Shown here: positions 1 to 10,991 of the stretch, one piece after another
Layout of the letters: each line of letters opens with the position of its first letter
Position numbering within the stretch: position 1 is the first letter of the stretch
Assembly (NCBI GenBank): GCA_025024175.1
Contig: QCXZ01000003.1
Coordinates: forward strand, 14,543,621 to 14,607,620
Direction: 5' to 3'
From: Rhyzopertha dominica
Taxonomy: Eukaryota > Arthropoda > Insecta > Coleoptera > Bostrichidae
Length of the DNA stretch: 64,000 bases
Position numbers and translations under genes: made by a program
Notes under the pieces: model-generated
Told to the model about the DNA's origin: nothing
The model's input: only the letters and a program-made list of their open reading frames with translations
The model's database searches: none

Positions 1-1335
1 TATGTTCTATTGTTGGTACTTCTTGACGAAACCTCTTTTACAGAATACAATTAATTTGATTTTTTTATTCAGCGAACGGGCAGACGGGAGAATATGGACA
101 TAATCTGATTAAAGCAGTAGAAAAAAGATTACGAAAGAGCAGAAGAAAAAATCGGTTTAAGATTAGGTATAATTTATTATCTGAATAACACTGAAAACAA
201 AATTGAATTTCACTTACGAAATTCAGGAAAACTAAAGATTTAAAATTCTTAAACTACATAATCTAAAATTTGATGTTACGCTGTTTATAGTTGTTTATAT
301 AAGAACACTTATTTATATATAGGAATATGCTCCCACATGTTTAAATGATGCCAGAGAACTTGGATACCTATACTAATAGCATTTTAAACAAATCTGTGTA
401 GTGTATCGTGTCTAAGACTGTTTCATAAACATGTAGAAAGTGCCCTTCAGATTCTTTACAAAACGTTAAACGTCTCGGTGAGAATATGGAAAGAATATTC
501 GGTGAATGTGATTCTAATACATCCGCCGAAAATAGCGAAATTTTATACTTCAAGTCACCTAAAAAGAAGACGCCAAGGAAAAGCAGTTTGACCACTTATT
601 TGCCTGGAGTACCAGAGTATAAGGTTACGATTGTGATTGACATTGTATACGAATTTCATAATAGGAAGGAAATCGTGCTACCTTAGCTAAATTTACCAAT
701 AAAATTCTATGAATTAGAATGACATGATTGAAACGAAACATATCGAGTTTTGTTGCGTCATATGAGGATTAGATGGCGTAGAATGCAGAACAATTGGAAA
801 GTACTCGTATTTTGTTAGGCATAAAAAATTAGTAAAAGTCACATGCTTGTTGCACTATCCGCGATGATTAGAAGTGTTTCGTGGTGGTGCTGATAGCCGG
901 ACATTTCACGGCTGACAAAGTGACAAGATTACGTTCATATTCGATTCGGTTTTCGATGCATGGTCTCATTACATGGTTGTGCATTTCTTTCGCTATCATT
1001 ATCATGTAAATTATACAGTTCACAATTATAAACATAAACAGACCAAATGAACATTAATTAACATATTTATGTATTAAGAAATATGGGATCAGATCACCTT
1101 ACTTTTGCCATTTAGAGGAAATTCAATACTTTGTTAGTCAAAATATTTTGATTGACGAATCCGATCTGCACAGTGGACACACTTTCCCAAAAAAACAGAG
1201 GATTCAAAGAAAGAGTTATTTGTGAATATCTTAACAGCGGATCTTTACCTGGATGTCCCTTAATATTTGAATCGTTTCAGAGAATTATGAAAAATAGCTG
1301 TAGGATAGGTTCATCTTTAACTTACCGAAGAACTT
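1..1335. other. No gene recognised
   Basis: AT-rich DNA with only short open frames. The longest on the plus strand (486-686 and 1152-1337) match no family I know and have no splice or promoter context. From about 1150 on, the sequence may be the ruined start of the transposase remnant described next, but I cannot show that. Confidence 0.5.
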
Positions 1336-1339
1336 AATA

Positions 1340-1765
1340 TTTATTATAATAATATACAAACACACCCCGATCCATCGACAAATTCTAAGAAAACTGATAT
1401 TATTAAATGGGTTAGGGACAGAAATATATATATTTCCAGCCAAATATTTAGAAATCTCAATTGCATCAAATAATAGAATGCCACAATATACGTAACATAT
1501 AAATTCGAATTGTTATTGCAAAATCAAGTACAAACCGTTTTGCGTTTACCGCCATACTATCCGGATTTAATGCCATTGGGCTAACATGGGCTAAAGTTAA
1601 AAACAACGTTGCCTCAAGGAATACAGTTATAATACACCTGGAAATTGAAAATTAATTTAGTCAGATTAGAGCTGAGGACTAGAAGAAACGCTATGAAAAG
1701 GTTAAGAAAAGTGAAGAAAAATATACTGTATTTAGTTCGCAAATGAAACGTAAATCTTTAAAATG
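1340..1765 (+). mobile_element. Tc1/mariner-superfamily DDE transposase remnant, C-terminal part
   Basis: Translating across frames gives a segment reading TDIIKWVRDRNI near 1395-1430, then VLRLPPYYPDL at about 1537-1570, then after a frameshift near 1580 LTWAKVKNNV, and finally a basic tail containing EDxKKRYEKVKKSEEKY up to 1730. This order matches the end of DDE_3-type insect transposases: a 'lrlPPYxPdLNPIE...W...K' block holding the third catalytic acid, then a short helical tail. The expected catalytic E after P-I is lost in the frameshift, and several stops interrupt the frame. It is a dead fragment. The exact subfamily is not clear. Confidence 0.6.
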
Positions 1766-1779
1766 CTATAAAGTCGTTC

Positions 1780-2390
1780 GATATATTTCCTTTGCATATC
1801 CAAAACACGTTGCCATCGCTTCGACAGTAATGTAATGTCGTTAAATACGCCATTTTTGTCAAAATGTTTCAGCAGTTGAAACGCAAGCTGTTGCAGGACT
1901 TTTATCCTTCCAAGTTAATAAATCGGACTTCTCCTTTTTCTTTCTGACTTTCATTCTCTCTCCTTTCCACTGGAGGAACAGAACTAAATTTGAATGACTC
2001 ATGTCAGGGCTACACGGGGATGTGGGAGAATTTCACACTAGTTCTTCTCGCAAACTCCTTTGACTGACATTGCTTTATGCGATCAAGCGTTATCGTGCAA
2101 GAGGATTACGCCGCTCTTTCATATCTCGGTTACACTTTTGGAATCATGTTTTTCCATGCGGTATTCTTCCATTGTTGTAGCCACAATAGCAGCAAAAGTG
2201 TTGTTGGTAGCTGTATGAGGTTCCAACTTCTGTGGTCGTCTTTAACACTAGTTCAACGCTCTAAAACCCTTACTTCATCAAGTTACTATTGATATATCCA
2301 CACAGGACTTCTGGCAAGCTTCTTGTAACGCACGGTGAATTTCAGCAACCGTTTTTTCGCCCAGTGTTTGAAATTTCATATACGCTCATT
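1780..2390 (-). mobile_element. Mariner-type transposase remnant, internally deleted
   Basis: Read on the minus strand, 2385-2190 gives an N-terminal helix-turn-helix-like segment (MKFQTLGEKTVAEIHRALQ, then a degenerate SVKDDHRS block equivalent to the mariner linker 'SVEDDPRSGRP'). From about 2115 to 1960 it gives HDNA...SHKAMSVKGVCEK..CEILPHP, the usual mariner block around the second and third catalytic acids. The C-terminal LLSKRWQRVL..YIE signature follows at about 1850-1780. The middle third of the protein is missing and there are many stops and frameshifts. This is an old, non-functional copy. I did not find convincing terminal inverted repeats. Confidence 0.6.
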
Positions 2391-2394
2391 AATC

Positions 2395-4205
2395 CCCTAC
2401 AGTGACGCGTTACATTGAAGAATTTTTTACATGTAAACTGAGTAAACTACCCGCACTCTATATATTGCTAAATGATGTCCCAATGATAGACTTTTATAAT
2501 TTGATAGCACTTGTTTTTTCACCATCACCATCGCCAGTTTATCGCTAGTTTGATATGTACAGGAATTATAACATGACCCTCGTAAGTTAACAGAGCATTA
2601 TGTACCATTTAGTTTTTAAGTAAGCAAGGAAGTGTGAATATTGCCTTTTAATAATTTTATAATACTTAGGTAGTTTATTTTTTTTTGTAATTTGTGCTGA
2701 CATTAACTCTGGGAGGAATGTAGGTAATGCAAAAAAACTGCGCGTTTTATCCCGCGTGCCGTATTTCGTCTGTGCTACTGTAAATTCAGGTTTATCGTGA
2801 TGGATGATTTAGAATTAAATATGACAAGTATTCTAATTACATGGTTTAGTTTACCTCTCTGCTGCAAAGATCATTTCGAACTAATTCAAACAGAATGCAA
2901 TTTTGGGTTCTACTAAACAGCTATACGGCTACAATTATAAAGTAACTTACTGCAAGTATTAAGAACTTAAAAAGATTATTTACTTACTTATGTAGCAGTA
3001 CTTAAAAGTAATGACATAGCTGCTTGCGACGTGCATATAACAAAATATTGTATAAGGGAGTAAGCTGAATTAGGAAGTTTCAAAATATTTGGNGTACTTT
3101 TCAGGTATTGTCTTCATTGAAAGCCTGTTTGAGAAGATGAGTGGTTATTGTAAGCTTAACGTATTAAGTCTAGGTTGCAAATACTTTCATATACTATTCT
3201 TATTTTTTATTTCTTATCCTTAAGCTATCGTTTTAATGAGTAGGGAATGACACCTGCAGTACCGACTATTATTTTTTGTCGCCAAACATCGCAGGTTATT
3301 TCTGTGGCAAGACCTATATATTTAGATTATATTTACAATGAAACAAGTTTGGTCCTTTTAGCTCCAAATAATATATAACAGCGGTTATAGCCGTTTCGGC
3401 TTACGCCATCAACAGACTAAAGAGAAACACTAGTCTAATTATTATAACAACCTGTACCTGAATGACAAAATATTATCTTAATTGACGCTTGGTTTATTAT
3501 AAACATAATCTAGACATCAAAGCCCCTAACCATGAAAACAATCAATTTTACACCTATGTATTTGTTGAATTTTTCGTGGAATTTTTGTACGCTTTCATTA
3601 TTTATCTGTATTAAGTTGGTGTTCTTCAGGTTTATGTTGTTATAATATTTAGTTTCAGATTGTTATATGTATAACCATTAGTATGGTTTTATTTCAGTAT
3701 GTTTAATGCGAGCTATTTGTTAGTAGGCCTGCATTTTTCTAAAATACCTATAAATTATGTCTAGGGCGTTCAATAGTTCATATTTGTAGCAAGGTGCCTG
3801 ATGCATAGCTTTAGCAATGTTGTTAGGTCTTTAAGTGTATAGTGTGTGCTGGAGCTGTATATCCAGCGATTACATGTTTTACGTGGCACCGATTTTATTA
3901 TATCAAATTGAAACCTAATAATAATCTGTATCAGTTAATGACGCTTGCACTGCATTGTTATTTATACTATTCTATTACAGTTTAATAATATTTATCCACA
4001 GTTCGACACTTTTTATGACTGTTTATGTTATCGATTACCATGCATTCACTTTGTTAGACTATGTTGTACTTCCATTAGTGCTTGTCGTTATTTGTTTTTT
4101 TGCAAATCAGTTCCTGAGTGTTTTCTTACGTTAAACTTCCAAAATTCCTGCAAGTGTTGTTATTGATTACAGACACTATTTTGACAATTATATTTTATTC
4201 CATCT
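2395..4205. other. No gene recognised
   Basis: I see nothing supportable in this AT-rich stretch. The 73-codon plus-strand frame at 3945-4166 has no recognisable motif. One n is present near 3093. Confidence 0.5.
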
Positions 4206-4209
4206 TCGA

Positions 4210-4385
4210 TAAAAAGACTTTAATAACTTCAATTGACTTGTTTGACGGCGCTAAATGAAACATTTTATTAATAATATAATAATTATAACACTTGGTAATG
4301 TTTCAGATTTTATTGAGTTTAACCTCTTACATGTTTGAAACATTACCAAGAGTTATAATTATTATATTATTAAAAAGACTTTAAT
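4210..4385. repeat. Hairpin element flanked by 15-bp direct repeats
   Basis: An inverted repeat with 38-nt arms (4268-4305 and 4336-4373, one mismatch, about 30-nt loop) could form a long hairpin. The unit is bracketed by a perfect 15-bp direct repeat, TAAAAAGACTTTAAT, at 4210-4224 and 4371-4385. The right copy overlaps the outer edge of the hairpin. The arrangement suggests insertion of a foldback or MITE-like sequence with duplication of its target, or a local duplication. No coding potential. Confidence 0.6.
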
Positions 4386-5018
4386 TCATATTCAGCTATT
4401 TCAACAATAGAGAGTAGCTTACATATTGTTTGCCTGTATATTTGGGTTGCATTTTTGAATTAAACGCTAATGGGGAGCTTATGCGATTCGAGGGAAGACA
4501 GAAATAGATTGTATAAAAAATATTATCTTTTAGGCGTACCAGTAGATAGGTATACTTACGTTTTGATTTAGGTGCTAGGACGTCCCCAGGCTAGCTACGA
4601 CATCTCCACTTTAGTCGTGAATTTCGTAACATTTCTGTATGAGAAATCCGAGTCGGAACAATATTCTTAGCCTTGATCTAAAAAGATGCAAACCAAAGTG
4701 TAAAATATGTATTGAATTGTACATTGACCTGATTGTACGGAAGATCATTTCGGTTAAATGGGTGTCTACACTAATAATTTGAAGAGTTTGTGGTTGCACG
4801 ACTTAACGAATATAATCGCTTTGCCGCTAATTTGCAGCTCATTTTGATTTGCGTATTAATTAAGAAGTACGGATGCTTGTGCAAGCGATCAGCATACGGT
4901 AAGCAGAACATCAAGCGAATGGTGCGTATAATTAATTGCGACATCGGATGAAGAACGCTTTATTGATGTTTATAAAAAATATATGTATGGAAAACCAGAT
5001 CAGATAATGTTATAAAAG
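4386..5018. other. No gene recognised
   Basis: AT-rich spacer. Only a 62-codon minus-strand frame without recognisable motifs is present. Confidence 0.5.
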
Positions 5019-5094
5019 CTGGCAATACTGTTTCAGAATATATATATTTACCTGGAAAAAAACAATTAAATCTTATAATCATTATTAATCATAC
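5019..5094 (+). repeat. SINE 3' tail (head lost)
   Basis: This segment aligns with the tail of the tRNA-like SINE at 5285-5425. Both begin CTGGCA.TACT, run through TTCAGAA.ATATAT and CTGGAAAA, and end with a TCATAATCATTATTA-like stretch. The tRNA-like head seen in the second copy is not present upstream, so this copy looks truncated at its 5' end. Confidence 0.45.
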
Positions 5095-5284
5095 AGATAA
5101 TAAATAACTTTGATATTATAATAATTTGGGTTGTAATTAGATACTGGTCGCCAGAATCTGTCCGCTCTCAATCTTGAAAATAAAGAGGGACGAACGACTT
5201 AATTAGCTGGAGAAGAGCGCTAGATAGCGTTCGGTAGCATCACGCATAAACTTTGACATGTATGCCACTTTAACCTGAAATTGG

Positions 5285-5425
5285 AATCGAACTTTGGTGG
5301 TGCAGTGGTTAAGCCATTTGACTAGTAGTAGAAACATCCCGGGGTCAATCCTGGCAGTACTTATTCAGAAATATATTTTTCTGGAAAATTTTAATCAAAT
5401 CTCATAATCATTATTATTGATACTA
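5285..5425 (+). repeat. tRNA-derived SINE
   Basis: An A-box-like TGGTGCAGTGGTT at 5298-5310 and a B-box-like GGGTCAATCC at about 5342-5351 lie at tRNA-like spacing. They are the internal RNA polymerase III promoter elements expected of a tRNA-derived SINE. The tail to 5425 is shared with the truncated copy at 5019-5094. The B box departs from the GGTTCRANNCC consensus and no tRNA cloverleaf is preserved, so it is probably inactive. Confidence 0.45.
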
Positions 5426-5429
5426 GTCA

Positions 5430-7940
5430 ATTTTTACGACTCATTGTTATATTTGTGAAAATTTAAAAGAGAGTGTTTGTTTAATGTGTAACTCTCCTTA
5501 GATGCAGACTTAGAAGAAGCGTGTTGGGCGTTCCACGTTAATTCCAAACAAATCAAGGGAATGATATGAAAATACACACAAGATTTGCAAGGGACGGTGT
5601 GAGGCAAAACACCAACATATTGTGGTGGCGTACTTGATTCAAAGGAATGAACAATTAAAAGTTCCAAAAAGTTATTAGTGGGCAATTACCATTAAAAATC
5701 ACAATAGTTCATGATTCGCTGGACAATTCCAAAGTTTTCGACATTAATTGACTACATCAAATAGAAAAATGTTGTTTATAAACCAAAAAAGGCCAGTGCA
5801 TTAACTAAAAAAGACATATCCCGATTCGTAATTGAGGCACCAGATGACAAATATTTAAATTCATAAGGTAAATTTGAGTGACCTACATGTACATACTAAA
5901 AATATTTTTTTATTTTAGGTAGCAATGACACTAGATAAACCTATCTGGAGCATAATATAGAAGGGAAGAGTTTAACAATATGACCATTAAGGACATTGAC
6001 GATCAATGAATTTTTATTGCTGTTTGAAATTCCGCAAACAGTTATATTTAAACGGAGGATGGAATTTAGAAATTTGCGGCAACAAACGCAAAATCTTCGC
6101 ATGTTTTTTTTAAATTATTATAAAGGTGAAGCCAGTGAGGTAGTTAGGAAAGTAACAATTGGAAATGGCTTCTAAAGTTGCTAAAGTTTGTGAAAGTGTC
6201 CCAAGAACTAGGAAGGTTTACAAGAACCCATATTTTGAGTTTAGGCACTTGACATCTTCGTTTTTAATTTATTTTCTGTATTTTCAATTTTTCGTCGGTA
6301 GCCCAGTAATATCTCAGACTACCATATTAGATAACTTGCGTGTAGGTCAGCGACTACATAATTCTTAACAATTAAAATTCCTGTTATTGCAAACTGATTT
6401 TTATTTGATAAAAGCAAATTTCGGGATCACCAGGCTAAAATAATTAAATCTTGTTGCGATGCTATAAACTGCAACATTAGCTGGCGTCGCTCTATTAACA
6501 TTGCCTGTTATTCAGTTTTGCTAAGATGAACAGATTGAGCGAAATTCTTAAAAAAGGCTTTTAATTTGGGGATTACATCGGAGTCGTTGGCAGTTCTGAA
6601 TTTTATTTATTTAACAGCTGACTATCTACTCATTAATATGGCGTGCTGCACCTTCAGTAGGTACCTACATGTATGGTAAAATGATGGGCTATGGGTAGAT
6701 ATGATGAATAACTAGGGTGAAGGACATGTTGAATGATGAGGTTGAGTAATGACTATTATAGTAGGCTAAGTTTTAATGAAATAAATTTAGAAAAAGTTTA
6801 GTTTATCAACTTATTATTTTCTGTTATATATACATGTATCTTAAGCGAAAACACTGAGACATCCTCTACTTCTGAGTAAGTTAGGAAGTATGAAGTATCA
6901 GCGCCTTCTCAACATGCCGAGAATGCGTTGGAAGTATGTATTAATCTATATATGACTTGGCTTTTGGCTATATTAAACATAGTCCTGCAGTGTGAAGCCC
7001 TCTTGCGTTCATAGCTCAAAATACAACGTGGAAGGTGCACAGAAGTCTTCCGACGTGGATTACTTGCAGCTAAGTAACAATGGTTGCATAAACACTCAAC
7101 GAAAACAAACATTTCAGCATTTCACTGCTACTTTCACCCGAAAGAAGTCTGAACGTTTGTTTTTGTTGTTGGTTGCAGCGGTTACAGCTATGGTAGCTAA
7201 TTTTTGTAGATTTCAGTTTCCCAGTCATTATACCCTTTTAATTTATAGCATATTGCTGCTAACTTTACACATAACACGTTTTCCTGTGAGTGTAGTTTCC
7301 AGCTCATATATGTATATATGACATTGTATTGACAATGCTTTGTGCTCAGCTTTCAGGTCTATATGTATCTTTACAAAAGTATTATCATCTATAAGCATGT
7401 TTTGCAATAATCACCATCCGGTTTTACGAGTAATATACTCTGGGGAAAAAGGTACATACCAATTAGATGGTTTACTTTTTCAATCAACAAAAATAGTTTT
7501 ATTTCACTGATATTCCAACCCGTTACTCATTTTCAAGACAGTACAAGTGGATAGGTAAATTTAACATAAGTATATCAAAAACGGGTGTATTTATAAAATG
7601 TGTTTAAAATTTTGTTTAGTAATCACACCTATAGGAAGTTTTAAGCAATATGCAGCTGCAAACCACTGTAAAAAGTGAAAACTGATACGTACTTCTCCAA
7701 GTGGAATTGTTAATAATTAATTCTTCTTTAAGAAAATTATAATTAAAAATTGAAACCGACTTTACTCTTTAAATTGTAAAGCGCTTTCTGTTAACGAACC
7801 GCCATCGTCAGTACCATCAACATTTGAAAAAAAAAGAAACTTTTACAAACAGTTTGACATATTAAAAAGCGGAGGAAACAGAAATGCTCCTCTACGTGTC
7901 GCCCTTTATTAGAAACATCTACGTATATACTAATGTAGAC
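5430..7940. other. No gene recognised
   Basis: Several frames of 60-109 codons occur. The plus-strand frame at 6992-7321 begins with GTG and lacks an ATG until its hydrophobic end. The frame at 6159-6368 (ATG in reasonable context at 6159 and 6165) matches nothing I can name. I see no domain, splice structure or repeat that would support a gene. Confidence 0.45.
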
Positions 7941-7982
7941 AATGTATACTATGCGAGGGTGAATGCTTTCAGCGTCCATAAA

Positions 7983-8064
7983 TATAAGATATTATTTTGT
8001 CGGATAGATCGCTGTCTCTTGAAAACACTGACAAAAAATTAATAGTCTGACGTTTCGATTACAC
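7983..8064. repeat. Inverted terminal arm of PLE (left)
   Basis: Perfect 82-nt inverted match to 8968-9049, judged base by base. It contains the 3' half of a hammerhead-like fold (8045-8084). Confidence 0.85.
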
Positions 8065-8084
8065 CTGTAATCTTTGTCAAAGAC
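8045..8084 (-). ncRNA. Hammerhead-like fold in PLE 3' end
   Basis: On the minus strand: stem I GTCT/AGAC (8081-8084 with 8045-8048), an eight-nucleotide core TTGACAAA, stem II GATTAC/GTAATC closed by AGGT, then GAAA, and a minimal stem III ending in GUC before stem I. PLEs are known to carry hammerhead ribozymes with a tiny helix III of this kind (GAAAC..GUC). The usual CUGANGA core here has U at C3 and A at G8, so the pair that forms in the active structure could still be Watson-Crick. Whether it cleaves is unknown. Confidence 0.5.
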
Positions 8085-8263
8085 GAAGAACCTCAAAATT
8101 TGCCTGACACAAGTTCAAACAAAATTTTGAAAGTAAATAAACAAATCACCAAGGATGCGAGACGTCATAGAAACAGCGTGCCAACCTGATAAAAAAGGAA
8201 CCTAACGATGAGAAAGGAACTACCTACCTACTAGATATACACGAACTACTTGATAAAGGATAA

Positions 8264-8960
8264 CTACAAAATAGCCTTCCAAATGTCACCTAACTCATAA
8301 TTTCCACAATCCCTATTAAAATTATTAGTATTCCTACAAATTTCTATAGCTTCTTCTATTAGACGTTTGTGATAATATTTTTCTCTATGTAAAATTTTTG
8401 TTTTATCAAAATCAATCATCAATCAAATATGAGTGTTGAGCTACGGAAGATTTATCTATCTGTTGCAACCTAGTAGCACGTATGTGTTCTTTCAAACGCG
8501 TACCTACTTTTCTTTTAGTTTGACCCATATAACCCTTTCCGCAAGAACAAGTAATTTTGTAAACACCTTCACTCTCTAAATGTACTTTATCTTTAGTAGA
8601 ACTTAAAATTTTTATTTATATGTACTATCAACAACTAAAATATCGTGTTTTCTAAGCATCCTCTTTAATTTTTCCGAAACTTTTCAACTTCAATTTACTT
8701 TGTCCTGTCTGAGAATTTACTTGATTTGGATGAGCACTTTTATTAAAAACTGACCAAATATTCTTACTACTATAACCATTTCTCACTAGCGCTGATTTAA
8801 GATGATATATTTCTTTTTGTACAGAACTTTCATCTGATATCCTTTGTGCTCTAACAAATAACGTCCTAATAAGACTATTCTTTTGAGAAGGAGGGTGGTT
8901 AGATGTGGCATGTAAATATCTGTCTGTGTGTGTTGGTTTTCTGTAAACCGTGTGTCCTAA
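8264..8960 (-). pseudogene. PLE reverse-transcriptase C-terminus plus GIY-YIG endonuclease, frameshifted
   Basis: From 8960 downward one frame reads LGHTVYRKPTHTDRYLHA followed by about 70 more residues. This is the end of the PLE reverse transcriptase ('FLD...I...G...YRKPTHTDRYLH'). The frame breaks near 8670 and again around 8610. A GIY-YIG-type endonuclease then reads GVYKITCSCGKGYMGQTKR (about 8566-8510) with the conserved TRLKEH further on. The C-terminal tail LHREKYYHKRLIEEAIEI precedes a stop at 8264-8266. PLEs use this nuclease to nick DNA and prime reverse transcription. The RT palm is absent, so the copy cannot move by itself. Confidence 0.8.
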
Positions 8961-8967
8961 CTGTCCA

Positions 8968-9049
8968 GTGTAATCGAAACGTCAGACTATTAATTTTTTG
9001 TCAGTGTTTTCAAGAGACAGCGATCTATCCGACAAAATAATATCTTATA
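8968..9049. repeat. Inverted terminal arm of PLE (right)
   Basis: Reverse complement of 7983-8064. The match stops exactly where stem II of the hammerhead-like fold would need its other strand, so only the left copy can form the whole fold. Confidence 0.85.
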
Positions 9050-9061
9050 ATGTATACTATG

Positions 9062-10660
9062 TATACGTAAACAATGTAGACCATGTGTATACAATGTTGG
9101 ATGTTGGAAGTATGGAAGTTATGGTGGACAGTAGACATTTCTTGTACTTATGTTTGTATGGGTAATATCACTGGGGTTCCCATATAAAACTATGCAAATG
9201 AATGGACGCAAGCTTAACATTTACTGTATTTAAGGTTTTGTCGTACAAACTGAATCCGTTTTTTTGATTGGTATTGCTATAGCAACGACCTGAAGTTGAA
9301 CTTAACAATTGGGCCTAAAGTGTTGATTATTTTAGAATTTTGTTTTGTTTCTGTGGTATTAAAGATTTTAACTTTTTAACTTTTATATTTCAGAATGTGG
9401 TTTTTGTTCGCTATTTGTGTTATAAATTAATGCAATCGTTTTATTGTGAAACTGTTTCTTTGAGTTGATATCTACATTCATTACATACTTCAAGTATTGT
9501 ACGTCTCTATTTACATTAAAAAATACACTAGCAAGCCTAAAATACATTCTTAATCACTCATTGACCTCCTTTCCCCTACGGTTTATTCATCCCAACCACG
9601 AACTCCTGATTTAACACCCCGTAACTATTCTATTTGGAGTATGGAAACGAGCACCTGTGTAGTATTCTAATGAGTAATGACCATAAAAGAAGATTTGAAG
9701 AATACGCCGCATCTTACCAAGTTAAAAAAAAGAACATTAAGAAAGGCTGAAATTGTTAGTCTTTGGGTGGTTTATTTAAATTAACGCAGTTAATATCAAC
9801 TTCCGGTGTAAGCAGAAGATACAAAGCACACTATTTCTAATATACTTCTAATACCTGTACACTAATATCACATTTAACGTGTAGTACTTTTTTATGATCA
9901 AAGTCTGTCGTACATTTGACAATTATTATAGTTACAGTTGATTAGATTTCTTTGTAACTAGTAGTGAATTTAATACAATCCCTAATTATTATTAAATGTA
10001 AAAAAATGTTTATTGTAACAGCTGCTTTAATATAGTTCCTATATTTGATCGAACTATCGTAATGAAGTGTCAAAGATGTGTGACTTTTTGTTTTATTATC
10101 TTTTTTTCAGAAATGAACAAATGCGCTGAAATATATAAGTAATTGAAAATCACAGCAAGGGGTCTACCATAACAAAAAAAACAGCATGGCGGTAAAGTTC
10201 ACACTCCTCATTTTATTATAGAAAAATTATGCTAATGAACGGTTAAATTGGAAGAAACATATATAATGTAGTCATTGGAATTTGCGGATTATTCCGTTGA
10301 AAGTGGTTCTACTAATAAATATTCTTAATGATTTCCTAATATAGCTGTAGTGAAACGTTCAATACATATGCGTGTATCTTGAATGTAATGCTATCAATTT
10401 ATTTGTATTTTTACAAGGCGTGTCTTGCTTAAGTCACATTTTGTTGGTGATATCAAGCCACTGCATCTAGTACATTTCCGAACAGGCTTTTCACAGCTTG
10501 ACTCCATTTAATTTGTTTTTTGCCTTTAAAAGAAAGCGAACTCGTCCGATCTGGAAATACACAACGCCTTCATGAATAATGCTTATGACAGGTAAACAGA
10601 TAGTCTGCCGAGTGTTACATAAAAGCAAACCGAAAACATGAGGTCTTTTAAACTTTCAAA
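9062..10660. other. No gene recognised
   Basis: AT-rich spacer without recognisable coding sequence, tRNA-like boxes or long repeats. Confidence 0.5.
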
Positions 10661-10663
10661 CTG

Positions 10664-10991
10664 ACCAATATCTTGATTGGTTTTCTGTTCCAATCTTTTA
10701 AGAAGTAGATCATAATGGCATCGTGCCATTAAGCGTTCAAACTTGTTAGTTTGAAGAGATAATAATTGTAATTAGACTGTTACGCCTTTGACAGGCGTTT
10801 GTAAATGGCGGGAACTTTTGACACCGACAAAATCCTTTCACTGACCGAGTGATACAACCTGTTGACATCTACAGTTTAAATGTTTGATTTCTTTAATTGT
10901 TGTTAATCGTACCTTGTGTAGATGTCTAATTTAACCGCGTTTGCTTATACGCGGACAGTCGATTATTGTTCCTAAATAGTCAGCATTGACT
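10664..10991. repeat. Cluster of eight short perfect stem-loops
   Basis: Within 328 bp I find perfect inverted repeats at 10664-10681 (6-bp stem), 10714-10730 (7 bp, 3-nt loop), 10736-10755 (8 bp, 4-nt loop), 10782-10798 (6 bp), 10838-10852 (5 bp), 10864-10873 with 10917-10926 (10 bp, 43-nt loop), 10935-10954 (CCGCGT/ACGCGG) and 10978-10991 (5 bp). No open frame, tRNA boxes or transposon ends accompany them. It could be a structured non-coding RNA, a regulatory array or a chance cluster. I do not recognise a family. Confidence 0.45.

Larger units (their letters stand above)
7983..9049 (-). mobile_element. Penelope-like element (PLE), 5'-truncated, with terminal inversion
   Basis: The element reads on the minus strand. 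Its coding part (about 8960-8264) is the C-terminal end of a PLE reverse transcriptase followed by a GIY-YIG endonuclease. The 82 bp at its 3' end (7983-8064) recur as a perfect inverted copy at its 5' end (8968-9049), a layout known for PLEs, whose 5' terminal repeat is often inverted. The 13-bp sequence AATGTATACTATG occurs at 7941-7953 and 9049-9061 and may be the target-site duplication. Identical 82-bp arms around a frameshifted coding region suggest a fairly recent dead-on-arrival insertion. Confidence 0.8.

Noticed and set aside
6159..6368. 69-codon frame beginning MEMASKVAKV as a small gene
   Set aside because: The start context is reasonable, but the second half turns into low-complexity hydrophobic sequence and nothing supports splicing or homology.
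6992..7321. 109-codon frame as a membrane protein gene
   Set aside because: It starts with GTG and has no ATG in its first two thirds. The hydrophobic end reflects T-rich DNA.
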